NCBI GenBank assembly: GCA_949710005.1
Contig: OX453283.1
Coordinates: forward strand, 23,427,204 to 23,491,203
Origin: Ricordea florida
Taxonomy: Eukaryota > Cnidaria > Anthozoa > Corallimorpharia > Ricordeidae
Length of the DNA: 64,000 nucleotides
Direction: 5' to 3'
Shown: positions 1-8,145 of the stretch, in pieces
Layout: every line of letters starts with the position of its first letter
Position numbering within the stretch: position 1 is the stretch's first letter
Translations under genes and position numbers: made by a program
The notes under the pieces: model-generated
Told to the model about the DNA's origin: nothing
What the model saw: the letters and a program-made list of their open reading frames with translations, nothing else
Databases searched by the model: none

Positions 1-1108
1 GTGTACTTCAAAACGCAATACGTTACCTGCAGCTGATTGCCAAGAAACCTAGCCTCAAAATAGACTATGAGAGATTGTATGGGCAGGAGGACCTTCATCT
101 AACGGAGTAAGTGATCGAATCATTTCGAATGTTTTCTCTATCTGCAATATTTATTAGATTTTCAACCTTAAATATTGTATTTCTAGCCTTCTGATTGGCT
201 CGCTCAGTCTCGGTTATCAGCTCATATACATCGTTTTGACCATATATGACAAACGATCACGCCAGGTGATGCTAGGCTGAAACATCCTGAAAATGGCGGA
301 AGAAAAATAGCGCAAAAATAGCGGAAGAAAAATAGCGCAATTTTATGAGCTTTCTACCAAAGAAATGCAAGAGCAAATGGAAAATACTCTACCGCAACGT
401 CCAAGAGAGCTAAAAGCTTCGATTGAAAGTTATTTCGGGCTACTTTAATATCTGAAATTTTCTTACAAATTCCATGAGTGCGGGTTAGATATGAGACGGT
501 AAATAGCCAAAGAGGCGCGAACCAGGTAAGCGCGATGCAGATGAAAGCCTATGGCTTTGGAATATAGCTCATTCTAGCTATAATACCTCCGCTTGCAGAA
601 TCTTTGTAGTTCCCAAACTTTGCAGATTTGTACTATATCAATAAGACGATATTGAAGCAGAAAATCAGAGTGATTGTGATTCGCCACGATATTGAATTTT
701 GTCTCCGAAGATAGTAGCTCAAGCCAGCTGATTCAAGAGACGATAGCTCGATACAGTATAAAACTTCATCAAATCATTACTCCTCACACACATTCGCCAT
801 TAATTTCCAAGTTGCACGATTTTGTAGGATTTGAAATTTTCTTTAAAACGCGCTATTTATCGTGTTTGTACTCAGACTGGAATAAACGTAGCCCACATAT
901 TCTATTTAAAATACATTTTAAGTGATTGTATGGACAGAAGAACTTTTATTTTAGGGCGATAGGGCATTCAATCATTTTTATACCCTCAGGTTTATGTGGC
1001 GAATAAAATTTTGATTGTCACGATTCGATTTCCAACCGACTTAAGAACCAGACTTTTTCAGTTTGAACATGCTCTGCTACAACAAGAAAGTAGATACCGT
1101 TAACGCTT
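1..1108. repeat. Left part of duplicated host unit, copy A
   Basis: This non-coding host DNA matches 39280-39930 and then 56634-57088, with element 2 interrupting the second copy. Copy A contains no element 2 at about 665-671 (site TCAGAG). Around 297-345 copy A has an extra short tandem duplication (a 'gcggaagaaaaatagcgca' unit) that copy B lacks. I see no convincing gene here; the one short open frame has no recognisable domain. Confidence 0.9.
1104..1108. repeat. Target site duplication of element 1, left copy (CGCTT)
   Basis: CGCTT directly precedes the left terminal repeat and recurs directly after the right terminal repeat at 16817-16821. The uninterrupted copy at about 57067-57085 reads continuously through this region, which confirms an insertion here. 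Confidence 0.75.
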
Positions 1109-1533
1109 ACTACTATGTAAGCGTGTTTATAAGTACGTTTTTAGGTTATTTTCAAATTTGACTGAAAAATCTCTGTCCTTTTTTAGCTTACGGGAAATTT
1201 TTAAAAGTACGTTTTTAGGTTGAACGAAAAGTACGTTTTTAGGTTGACTGAAAATCTCTGTCCTTTTTTAGATTACGGGTTATTTTTTAAAAGTACGTTT
1301 TAGGTTGACCGAAAAGTACTTTTAGCTTAAATTTAAAAGTACGTTTTTAGGTTGACTGAAAATCTCTGCCCTAAGCGTAATTGAAAAAGTACAGGAACGA
1401 CTAACAATTTCGCAAACCATGTCGGAAAAGCGGAGGGGACGATAAAAAAAATCGACATGAAAACTGATACTAAGCCTATGTGAAAAAAATTGAAAAGAAT
1501 AGGTTTAAAAGAAAAATCAGTGAAATACAATAC
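1109..1533 (+). repeat. Left terminal inverted repeat of element 1
   Basis: The reverse complement of 16392-16816 matches this stretch base for base as far as I can follow. It starts ACTACTATGTAAGCG. Inside are several repeats of a short unit (AAAGTACGTTTTTAGGTTGA-like) alternating with CTCTGTCCTTTTTTAG blocks. The inner end stops 5 bp before the first start codon, so the repeat carries the promoter of the first gene. Confidence 0.93.
1504..1516 (+). promoter_or_regulatory. Putative early promoter motif in left terminal repeat (TTTAAAAGAAAAA)
   Basis: The 13-mer lies 22 nt before the start codon at 1539. The same 13-mer lies 22 nt before the SSB-like gene (6088-6100) and 20 nt before PolB (16409-16421, minus strand). 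The promoter role is inferred from this repeated placement. Confidence 0.5.
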
Positions 1534-1538
1534 GAAAA

Positions 1539-1973
1539 ATGGAACACCAATTACGAAGATTAAAAGTACCACAACTAAAATTTATTGCAAGACAGTTGGA
1601 AATTAAAGGACGACATAAAATGTTCAAAGCTAATTTAATTAATGAGTTGGAAAAATTTTCAGATTCGGATATTGATGAGTTAATTACAAAAGCTATTTTA
1701 ATGTATAATTACCCTTGTGAACATGGAATTAAAAAATATTCTTGTAAAGAATGTGAGGGATCACAAATATGCATTCATGAAAAAATAAAGTATCAATGTA
1801 AAGAATGCGGTGGATCACAAATATGCGTTCATAGGAAAAGAAAGTCTTACTGTGTATTATGCGATGGTTCACAAATATGTTTTCACAATCATCAGAAAAG
1901 TTTTTGTAAAGAATGCGGAGGATCACAAATATGTATTCATAATAAACAAAAGTATCATTGTAAAGAATGTTGA
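1539..1973 (+). CDS. SAP-domain protein with tandem Cys/His zinc-binding repeats
   Basis: This 144-residue protein has two parts. Residues 1-45 resemble a SAP DNA-binding helix pair (LKVPQLKFIARQLEIKG, then a second basic helix). From about residue 59 a unit of roughly 18 residues repeats four times, with the pattern C-x2-H then C-x2-C followed by GSQIC-x-H. Repeats of this kind occur in algal and large DNA virus proteins and probably bind zinc. It reads inward from the left terminal repeat, whose last bases form its promoter. It is convergent with the penton gene, with a hairpin between the stop codons. The SAP part is related in style to the PolB N-terminus at the other end. A DNA-binding regulatory or replication role is inferred. 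Element 2 has no equivalent zinc repeat. Confidence 0.8.
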   Translation: MEHQLRRLKVPQLKFIARQLEIKGRHKMFKANLINELEKFSDSDIDELITKAILMYNYPCEHGIKKYSCKECEGSQICIHEKIKYQCKECGGSQICVHRKRKSYCVLCDGSQICFHNHQKSFCKECGGSQICIHNKQKYHCKEC

Positions 1974-1980
1974 AAATTAT

Positions 1981-2011
1981 GTTATATAACCCAAATGAAT
2001 GGTTACATAAC
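1981..2011. terminator. Hairpin between convergent genes (GTTATATAACC ... GGTTACATAAC)
   Basis: The 11-base arms are complementary with one mismatch and a 9-base loop. The same two arms recur at 6968-6997, again between convergent gene ends. This placement fits a transcript-end hairpin, as known for some giant viruses and virophages; the function is inferred. Confidence 0.5.
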
Positions 2012-2018
2012 AAAAAAT

Positions 2019-2654
2019 TTATCTAAATCTTAAACTAAAAGTTATTGGCAATCCCCTTAAATCAAGTTTTTTCCATTCAGTGTCTAAGATAGTTAAATCG
2101 AAGTGGTTTATGAGGCTCTCATATTTTCGAATCGGAATTGCTGGATAATCCTTTGAGGGTATGTTTGCAAGTAGGTTTGATGGCGTGAGTTTCACAAGTT
2201 CTCCATATTTGGTGTTATTCATATATGAAAACTTATTATCTACTATACTACACATAAGTCTCAGAGGTTCCTTATTCTGAATATTTATGGGGTATAATTT
2301 ACCAGGATTTATAACTTCAGGTACCCCTAAAGCAATCGACAATCCTTTAGCAAGTCCAATTTTGAAGTTCTTATTTGAATAAAGATAGTCAACAGTATCA
2401 CTCTCAATTATTGTTATCTTTTCCACTTCAGGATCATTAAGAAAGACTGATTGAATATTACGAAGAGAATATGTACCGGATTGAATTTTTATGAAGAATT
2501 TATTCTTATCATTGAATAATGTCTGGTGGTCCTTGAAATTAATTAACTTTTTGGTTTTTAAATTGCAATCCAGGAGCTGTATTTCACGAAGATTTTTTAG
2601 CGGTGGATCTAAATAAATTCTAGTTTCTGAATCGTACATTGTAATACTGAACAT
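2019..2654 (-). CDS. Probable penton/minor capsid protein (jelly-roll type)
   Basis: This 211-residue protein starts MFSITMYDSETRIYLDPP and ends with ITFSLRFR. It has a full-length homologue in element 2 at 51825-52457. The layout fits the minor capsid (penton) proteins of Polinton-like elements as I know them: beta-rich throughout, a central 'LYPINIQNKEPLRLMCSIV' strand, a conserved NHFDL.ILD...LDL.G segment, and a final beta strand with an LRFR end. The assignment is from sequence style and context, not from a clear catalytic motif. Upstream is the putative late motif (2679-2687) 24 nt before the start codon. It is the last gene of the minus-strand virion cluster. Confidence 0.55.
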   Translation of the reverse strand: MFSITMYDSETRIYLDPPLKNLREIQLLDCNLKTKKLINFKDHQTLFNDKNKFFIKIQSGTYSLRNIQSVFLNDPEVEKITIIESDTVDYLYSNKNFKIGLAKGLSIALGVPEVINPGKLYPINIQNKEPLRLMCSIVDNKFSYMNNTKYGELVKLTPSNLLANIPSKDYPAIPIRKYESLINHFDLTILDTEWKKLDLRGLPITFSLRFR

Positions 2655-2678
2655 TTTTGTTTTGATTACATTAAACGC

Positions 2679-2687
2679 ATCTTTAAA
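2679..2687 (-). promoter_or_regulatory. Putative late promoter motif (TTTAAAGAT)
   Basis: The coding-strand sequence TTTAAAGAT lies 24 nt upstream of the penton-like gene. Identical or near-identical motifs precede most other virion genes of element 1 at 4292-4299, 5024-5032, 6054-6061, 7647-7655, 8747-8755, 10662-10670 and 10880-10888. A variant, ATCTAAAAAC, precedes the genes starting at 8108 and 9357. Confidence 0.55.
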
Positions 2688-2714
2688 TTGATCATGGCTT
2701 GAATAATCAAAACA

Positions 2715-4262
2715 TTAACGAAATAAAAACCAAGATAATAATCCCCCGGCAAGCATTAAAATAATAAGATTATTTTGATGAGAAGATGTTTCTATATTAC
2801 TAAATTCATCTGTTTTGTCGGATTTATCGGCATTGCTTAATTTTGGTTTCTTTGGTTGAGGATTAGTATTTAATAAAACTTTTGAAGATCCTAAGCTATT
2901 AGGTATTCCAATATTTTTTGTTTCGACATTTATTGAATTATTTACCCCAAATTTCATATCTTCTGTTGCTATTTTCAGATTATTATTATACCCAACCGTG
3001 CTCTCTGTATTTATAATCATATTACTTGGCATCAACCAAATACCAGGAGCGATAGCTAAATCAAGCCTTAATTTAGTTTCCTGAACAGATTTTTGATAAT
3101 TTTGAACAGATTTAGAGGTATCATTTTCTATAACACTACTTTTAAATAGGGTTAAGAATTCTTGTTGTGTTTCTATTACTCCACCCCCATTACCATAAAT
3201 TGGGTTTCTAGTATTAACTTGTGCTCCTAATATACAGTAAACAAAAGCTTCAGCGGATCGATTTAATCTACCAAGACCCGCTTTGGTTAACCCATTTCCA
3301 CTCGTCGGAATAAACCATGCATATCGTAAATCGCCAAAGGTATCATTTCGGATAAAAGATATTAATTTAACGTGATTATAGTCTGCATTCTTTTTAAAAA
3401 ATTTTTGTAAACCTTGAGCCATTGTTTTTTCTTTTTCAGTGAGTTCATCAGAAAATTTATTATCCCCACCAGGATATTGAATTGCTTTGGGATTATTTTC
3501 ATCATATTTATAAAAAATATCTCCCAAACCATTGTTAGTACCAATTTTAAACCTAAAATCGCTTGTTTTACTAATTCCAAATTCGCGACACAATTTTTGA
3601 TATGCTACTTTATTATATGGGTTATTATTTATTTCAAAAGTTTGATCCTCAGGTAAATGTGCGTCCAATTCATATAATATTCTCCTTATTGTAAAATATA
3701 CATGAAACTTTATAAAACTACTCACGACTTTGGGATAATTTAAACTTTCAAACAGACTTATACCGCACCCAGAAGTTGCACACCATACGGCAAAATTAAG
3801 CTGTTGCGGCCAATAATTAATATCTGGCGTGTTCAACCATTTTTTGCTTTGCTTTGCAGATTTGAAAGTTACAATTTGATTAGTAAAAATATTACGCATA
3901 TTTGCTGTGAAATTATTTTTGTCTGAAACATATATATCCAGCTCGGTTAGCATTTTTGTTACATCAGTTGTAAAATTATCAAAACTAACCGCAGGTATTG
4001 GATAAGATTGTTTTGTAGTTGATAAACTTTTTGGAAATGAACTTACCTTAACTTTAATTTCTAACCCCAAATCTTCCCATAATAATGGTTTCAAATTATT
4101 AGAAAGATTTTCAGTCCAAGTTTTCCCAGAAGGATCATCATCGGACATAATTGTTGTCCCATTAACTTTCCATTTAATATATCCGCCAAATGGGTCATTC
4201 ACAAATGTAAATTTATTGAGATTCGCGTTTGGATATCGAGTTCTGAAATCATCAAATAACAT
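2715..4262 (-). CDS. Large conserved virion-associated protein with C-terminal membrane anchor
   Basis: I do not recognise a named family for this 515-residue protein. The N-terminus (residues 1-60) has a module F..RYP.A....F.FV.D..GGYI.WK.NGTTIMS, followed by TWTE. A central region contains WPQQLNFAVWCATSGCGIS and a long helix-rich stretch (FIKFHVYFTIRRILYEL). The last 20 residues are a hydrophobic segment ending in FLFR, a likely tail anchor. The element 2 homologue is 53481-55031 (516 aa, same layout), and broken copies lie at 22177-23975 and 63238-64000. Its size and conservation suggest a structural or membrane-associated virion protein. A late motif lies 29 nt upstream at 4292-4299. Confidence 0.75.
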   Translation of the reverse strand: MLFDDFRTRYPNANLNKFTFVNDPFGGYIKWKVNGTTIMSDDDPSGKTWTENLSNNLKPLLWEDLGLEIKVKVSSFPKSLSTTKQSYPIPAVSFDNFTTDVTKMLTELDIYVSDKNNFTANMRNIFTNQIVTFKSAKQSKKWLNTPDINYWPQQLNFAVWCATSGCGISLFESLNYPKVVSSFIKFHVYFTIRRILYELDAHLPEDQTFEINNNPYNKVAYQKLCREFGISKTSDFRFKIGTNNGLGDIFYKYDENNPKAIQYPGGDNKFSDELTEKEKTMAQGLQKFFKKNADYNHVKLISFIRNDTFGDLRYAWFIPTSGNGLTKAGLGRLNRSAEAFVYCILGAQVNTRNPIYGNGGGVIETQQEFLTLFKSSVIENDTSKSVQNYQKSVQETKLRLDLAIAPGIWLMPSNMIINTESTVGYNNNLKIATEDMKFGVNNSINVETKNIGIPNSLGSSKVLLNTNPQPKKPKLSNADKSDKTDEFSNIETSSHQNNLIILMLAGGLLSWFLFR

Positions 4263-4380
4263 CTTAATTCTTTTTGTATCAAATAACGAGGTCTTTAAAT
4301 TTGTAAGAATTAAGATGTAAATTCTCTTCTAATGCCCGCAAAACAATTAAAACCAACTTCAGTTTTCTCATATGAAATTT

Positions 4381-4998
4381 TTAATGTCCTTTCCCTCCGG
4401 TAAGTTCTTTTACTAGATCTTCGCGAACTTCCTTCCTTATCGTAATCATGTCCAAGTTTTTTTCTGTATCTCTCCGAAATTTTTGTCGAACTTCTTGTTT
4501 TAGTTTTTGGAACTTTTCCAACTCTGCCAAAATTATGGAAAATTCTTGATCGGATATAACATTATCTTTCAGAGCTTTTGAAACCAAATCGTTAATGGTG
4601 TTTAATTTTGATTTTGCAATTGCGGCGGTTTGTTCGTGTTTACTAACTTTACCAGAAAGTCTTTTTGACGCATAACCGAATCCAACCGATAATCCACCAA
4701 AAACCCCACCAGCAACACCCAAAGGCACACCAACAATAGCACCAAAACCAGTAAGAGAAGTTCCGAGACCGCTTGCAGATAGAATAACTGAAATCAAACC
4801 ACCAGAAACACTAATTTTTGTACATATTCCTCTCGCCCTATTATATTTTTTCCTTACTTCTTCGTAATGTTTAATTTCTTTCTCAAGATTTTGTAATACT
4901 TCGCTTGATTTTTGCAGTCTGAAATTAATAGGATCTGTATTATTAAGGTTCCTCCCTTCGGTCGGTAATTGAGGATAAATTTTATTGTAGTCATCCAT
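4381..4998 (-). CDS. Membrane-associated protein with glycine-rich hydrophobic core and coiled coils
   Basis: In this 205-residue protein, residues 25-55 form a charged coiled coil. Residues 63-110 are a long glycine-rich hydrophobic block (for example SASGLGTSLTGFGAIVGVPL) able to form one or two membrane segments. Residues 115-190 are again helical and highly charged. The homologue in element 2 is 52491-53096, and a C-terminal fragment survives at 21886-22089. The function is unknown; the architecture suggests a protein of the virion's inner membrane or of membrane penetration, which is inference. A late motif lies 25 nt upstream (5024-5032). It follows the 328-aa gene in the same direction with 38 bp between them. 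Confidence 0.72.
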   Translation of the reverse strand: MDDYNKIYPQLPTEGRNLNNTDPINFRLQKSSEVLQNLEKEIKHYEEVRKKYNRARGICTKISVSGGLISVILSASGLGTSLTGFGAIVGVPLGVAGGVFGGLSVGFGYASKRLSGKVSKHEQTAAIAKSKLNTINDLVSKALKDNVISDQEFSIILAELEKFQKLKQEVRQKFRRDTEKNLDMITIRKEVREDLVKELTGGKGH

Positions 4999-5036
4999 AT
5001 TGTATTTTACTGATCACCGTGATATCTTTAAATTTG

Positions 5037-6023
5037 TTACTTTCTCTTCTTTTTTATACTTGTTCCTCCTTTTAGTCGGTCCACAAAATATAGAACTACT
5101 GCCATTATCAATAACCAAGCATTTTCACCTAAAAATCCAATGACCTGCCCCGCCGTTTTGAATAGAAAGCTAACTATTGCGCCAACCATTCCGGGTAATA
5201 TTTCGCCTAATTTTTTACCTATAGTTTTCAAACCATTACTAACACCCTTACCCAAAGCAGATAAACCCTTTGAAAGATTAGAAACTATAACCCCAATGAT
5301 GGCACCTACCGCACTTAGAACAGCAAAAACTGTAAAACCATATTTTTTGAAGATAGTCTTAACCCGCGCTCGCAACGACATTTTTTCCCGTATTTGCTCA
5401 GACTCGCGATCCCGGTTTGTCATTTCATTTTCATCTTCTTCAATTTGCCTATCTAATTCCTCTATTCGTGTTCTCTCCTCTGGTGTTTTCAACGGGTTTT
5501 CCTCAAGAAATTTTTTCTCTGCCCTCTTTTTGTTTTGTGATTCTTTTGTCTTTTCATTTGCGCGATCATTTTCTTCTACAATTTCTTCTGCTCTAGGCCC
5601 CAAAGCATTTTTTAATTTTCCATCAGGAAGTTTAGCTCCTGTTTTAAAATTTCTAAATTCTCCACCTCTAAGAACATATTCAGCCGCATTACTTCTACCT
5701 GGTAATTTAATGGTTGGCAATTTTATTCCTTGTCCTATATCTTTGAGATATGTTAAAAATTCTTCAAATTTTGGACGCAGATACTCCACTTTTATTTCAT
5801 CTTTAGCTTCTTTTTTTTCTTTCATCTTTTCTAAAAGGGGCTGATTTTCATTAATACCGCCAAATGAAGTTTCTTCCTCCTCCTCATCATAACCAGGATT
5901 TTCATAAGTTGTGGACGTCTTTGGAGATAAATAAATTGTATTATCATTACCATCATCATCATCTTTTGTTTCATTTAGTTTAGTTGGATCTAAATCTTCT
6001 GGTAAATATCCTCCTTCTGCCAT
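5037..6023 (-). CDS. Virion protein with basic amphipathic C-terminal membrane module
   Basis: In this 328-residue protein, residues 1-80 are acidic and low in complexity and include a motif EEEETSFGG...QPLL that element 2 shares. Residues 150-215 form a strongly charged coiled coil. Residues 225-320 are a conserved block: a hydrophobic segment (YGFTVFAVLSAVGAIIGVIV), then basic glycine-rich amphipathic helices (LGKGVSNGLKTIGKKLGEI), then further hydrophobic segments and a lysine-rich tail. The homologue at 50680-51630 is most similar in this last block. The pattern resembles membrane-active minor capsid proteins; this is inference. The late-type motif is at 6054-6061. Confidence 0.75.
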   Translation of the reverse strand: MAEGGYLPEDLDPTKLNETKDDDDGNDNTIYLSPKTSTTYENPGYDEEEEETSFGGINENQPLLEKMKEKKEAKDEIKVEYLRPKFEEFLTYLKDIGQGIKLPTIKLPGRSNAAEYVLRGGEFRNFKTGAKLPDGKLKNALGPRAEEIVEENDRANEKTKESQNKKRAEKKFLEENPLKTPEERTRIEELDRQIEEDENEMTNRDRESEQIREKMSLRARVKTIFKKYGFTVFAVLSAVGAIIGVIVSNLSKGLSALGKGVSNGLKTIGKKLGEILPGMVGAIVSFLFKTAGQVIGFLGENAWLLIMAVVLYFVDRLKGGTSIKKKRK

Positions 6024-6087
6024 TATTTTTTTTTTTTACTCATCAGTAAGAAAATCTTTAGACCCCTTAGAGCTGAAGAAAAAATGA

Positions 6088-6100
6088 TTTAAAAGAAAAA
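6088..6100 (+). promoter_or_regulatory. Putative early promoter motif (TTTAAAAGAAAAA)
   Basis: This is the same 13-mer as in both terminal repeats, here 22 nt before the start of the SSB-like gene. The spacing matches that of the SAP/zinc gene. Confidence 0.5.
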
Positions 6101-6122
6101 AATATAAAAGAAAAGAAATAAA

Positions 6123-6944
6123 ATGATGAACGAAAATACTCAATTAATAGATATTAATAATTATAATCCCCAAAAAAGTATGATCTTTTCTAAACCATTT
6201 TTAGGTGAAGTTCCAGATAAAAAACCAAAGGTTGAATTTAGAAGAATAAAAATTTTTACAAAAAATGAAGATGGAACTGAAGGAGAACTAGTTATTCCAA
6301 CCAACCGGTTGTATTCATTTGGAGTTTCTGAAAGTTTTTCAACTTATTCTTTTCCTTTATGTTTATGGAGTGGAAATAAACCCACTAATGAAGAGGAAAA
6401 ATGGATAGAAAAATTTAATGAAATAGTAGATTGCTGCATTGATCATATTCTAGAAAATAAAGAAGAAATTGATAAATTTGAGTTGGAAAGATCTGATCTT
6501 ACTAAATCAAAGGGAGGTTTTAATCCTCTCTATTGGAAAATGGTAAAAATTGAAGATGGTAAAAACAAACCTTATATGCAAAGAGTTCCTGATAGAGGAC
6601 CAACATTATATCCCAAATTAATTTCAGACAAAAAAGGAGAATTTCTTACAAATTTTTATGATATTAGAAGTGAGGATTGTAATGGAACAATAAACCCCAA
6701 AGATTTAATCAATAAAGGTTGCCACGCAGAGTGTTCAATCAAAATTGAATCAATATTTATTGGTCCGCGTATTTCATTGCAAGTAAAACTTTATGACGCT
6801 CTCGTTGAAACGAAAAAAGAAATTAAAAGATTAGCTCCACGCAAAAAATATAATCAAGAAGTAATTATTTCTGACAGTGAATCTGCTTCTTCCCATATTG
6901 GTTATGATGAATATGAAGATTCTGATTTTGGGAGTTTCATGTAA
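6123..6944 (+). CDS. Candidate single-stranded-DNA-binding protein (large-DNA-virus type)
   Basis: This 273-residue protein sits alone on the plus strand inside a minus-strand cluster. Its layout is a beta-rich N-terminal part (FRRIKIFTKNEDG, then a YSFGVSES.S.YSFPL segment), a helical middle, a further beta region, a conserved segment of CHAECSIKIESIFIGPRISLQVKLYDA type, and a very acidic C-terminal tail (DEYEDSDFGSFM). The order 'OB-like core, conserved strand pair, acidic tail' resembles the gp2.5-like SSB proteins of nucleocytoplasmic large DNA viruses. I recognise this only by pattern. Element 2 has a matching gene at 48286-49215. The early-type motif upstream, shared with PolB, supports a replication role. 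Two ATGs lie in tandem (6123, 6126); either could start. Confidence 0.5.
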   Translation: MMNENTQLIDINNYNPQKSMIFSKPFLGEVPDKKPKVEFRRIKIFTKNEDGTEGELVIPTNRLYSFGVSESFSTYSFPLCLWSGNKPTNEEEKWIEKFNEIVDCCIDHILENKEEIDKFELERSDLTKSKGGFNPLYWKMVKIEDGKNKPYMQRVPDRGPTLYPKLISDKKGEFLTNFYDIRSEDCNGTINPKDLINKGCHAECSIKIESIFIGPRISLQVKLYDALVETKKEIKRLAPRKKYNQEVIISDSESASSHIGYDEYEDSDFGSFM

Positions 6945-6967
6945 ACCCAAATAATAAATATACTTGT

Positions 6968-6997
6968 GTTATATAACCAAATTACTGGTTACATAAC
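6968..6997. terminator. Second hairpin with the same arms as 1981-2011
   Basis: GTTATATAACC and GGTTACATAAC flank an 8-base loop between the convergent ends of the SSB-like gene (6944) and the 130-aa gene (7011). The same arms between two different convergent pairs argue for a transcript-end role. Confidence 0.5.
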
Positions 6998-7010
6998 AAA
7001 ATAATAATTT

Positions 7011-7403
7011 TTATAAAAATTTACTGACCGCGTAACCTAAACCTAACATTCCAGCCCCGACATATACCATTTCTCCTGTCTTTTGACTATCGCTTGGTTT
7101 GTAATAATCAGAGAATTTTGGTTCAGTAATTTGCCCGTACAATTCAAAAGCCTGATTTGTAGCCGAAATATTTTTTGCTGCTTGATATTTTTCATCTTTT
7201 CTTTTCATTTTCCAATCAAGCATTTCTTGTCTTTTTTCCTGATATTCTGCGTAATCTCTTTGATATTTTTCTAATGCTTTATCGTGTCGTATTTTTTCTG
7301 TATCCTCATTACGTCCTGATAAATATTTTGCAAGGGCATTCCCGCCGACAAATGCAGTTGCATTCAATATAGCCCCACCAATCATCATCGCTATTGCTGC
7401 CAT
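7011..7403 (-). CDS. Small membrane protein with central coiled coil
   Basis: This 130-residue protein has a hydrophobic N-terminal segment (residues 1-27, MIGGAILNATAFVGGNALAK). A highly charged coiled coil follows (about 35-85, with a DYAEYQEKR core). Then come a FSDYYKPS.SQKTGEMVYV motif and a C-terminal hydrophobic segment. The element 2 homologue (49978-50382) keeps all of these, including SDYYRP...QKTGEMVYV. Such proteins recur in Polinton-like elements; their role is unknown. The start codon lies 1 bp from the end of the 72-aa gene, so the two are probably co-transcribed. Confidence 0.78.
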   Translation of the reverse strand: MAAIAMMIGGAILNATAFVGGNALAKYLSGRNEDTEKIRHDKALEKYQRDYAEYQEKRQEMLDWKMKRKDEKYQAAKNISATNQAFELYGQITEPKFSDYYKPSDSQKTGEMVYVGAGMLGLGYAVSKFL

Positions 7404-7404
7404 T

Positions 7405-7623
7405 TTATTTTGGTAAAATCTTTTGATCCTCTAAATATGTTTTAAGATACATGCTTCCGGATAATACAGCTACCCACTTTGCATAATTTGTAATACTTGA
7501 AGATGGATCGCTCAAAAATGATTCTTTCATTACTTTTTTGGCTACATATCCAACTCCAGCCCCTAATCCAATAAGCACCGCCGAATCAGTTACAGTTTTC
7601 ACAAGTTTGTTTTCAGTTGACAT
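7405..7623 (-). CDS. Small hydrophobic virion-type protein
   Basis: This 72-residue protein has an N-terminal KLVKTVTDSAVL.GL motif and two hydrophobic stretches (residues 15-28 and 47-60). It ends with KTYLEDQKILPK. The element 2 homologue (49755-49976) shares nearly the whole sequence, including KTYLEDQKILP, so it is under strong constraint despite its size. A late motif (7647-7655) lies 23 nt before the start. The function is unknown; a membrane or capsid cement role is possible. Confidence 0.78.
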   Translation of the reverse strand: MSTENKLVKTVTDSAVLIGLGAGVGYVAKKVMKESFLSDPSSSITNYAKWVAVLSGSMYLKTYLEDQKILPK

Positions 7624-7667
7624 AATTTTTTACTCTTCATTAAGAAATCTTTAGATGACTTTTGAGA

Positions 7668-8108
7668 TTATTCCATTCCTAAAGATTTTGGAGTTAGATG
7701 CAATGGAATTTTAGGGGGTTGCGGAAATTGTGGAACTTGTGATAAATCAGCTATCCTATTAGAATATTCAACCCCAGCTTTTTCCCGATATCTCATAAAA
7801 AGATCAAATGCTGTAAACCCTAATCCAATAACGGATAAAACAGTAGTAAAAGATAACTCAGGTAGCCATGATTTAGCTTCGCGGGAGGGCTTTTCTTGAT
7901 TATACTCTATTTCTGTATTTTCCCGTTTCATTTCCCTAGCTAATGCTTCTTTTGCTTTTTTATTATATTCTGCTAATTTCTTACCAGCCGCTACTTTTTT
8001 GGGGTCTTTCTCCTTCTTTTTAGTATCTTTCGCCCATAGGGTTTCAGGTTTGGGATCTGCTGTAATTTGCTCCGCATCTCCTCCACTTTGTTCAGTTTGT
8101 TCAGACAT
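7668..8108 (-). CDS. Lysine-rich protein with one central membrane segment
   Basis: In this 146-residue protein, residues 30-75 are very basic and charged (KDPKKVAAGKKLAEYNKKAKEAL). Residues 84-103 form one hydrophobic segment. The tail is proline-rich (VPQFPQPPKIPL). The homologue in element 2 (49331-49747) repeats the order: basic KDPK.V.AGK motif, hydrophobic segment after a WIP/WLP motif, proline-rich end. A DNA-condensing or core-to-membrane linker role would fit the charge pattern but is only inference. Upstream is the variant motif ATCTAAAAAC. Confidence 0.72.
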   Translation of the reverse strand: MSEQTEQSGGDAEQITADPKPETLWAKDTKKKEKDPKKVAAGKKLAEYNKKAKEALAREMKRENTEIEYNQEKPSREAKSWLPELSFTTVLSVIGLGFTAFDLFMRYREKAGVEYSNRIADLSQVPQFPQPPKIPLHLTPKSLGME

Positions 8109-8145
8109 TGTTATTTAGATGCTAAAAATAAGTTTTTAGATCTGT

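Noticed and set aside
1333..1572. Open frame of 79 codons across the terminal repeat boundary, and its mirror at 16380-16592
   Set aside because: It lies in the inverted repeat with low-complexity sequence, runs against the terminal gene's promoter, and has no domain. It is a by-product of the repeat.
1729..2013. Minus-strand frame opposite the zinc-repeat gene
   Set aside because: It is a shadow of the repetitive coding sequence on the plus strand, which has the recognisable Cys/His pattern.
5140..5844. Long plus-strand frame (234 codons) inside the 328-aa gene
   Set aside because: It is antisense to a gene conserved in element 2. A similar antisense frame occurs at 51018-51545, which follows from the conserved coding strand, not from a second gene.
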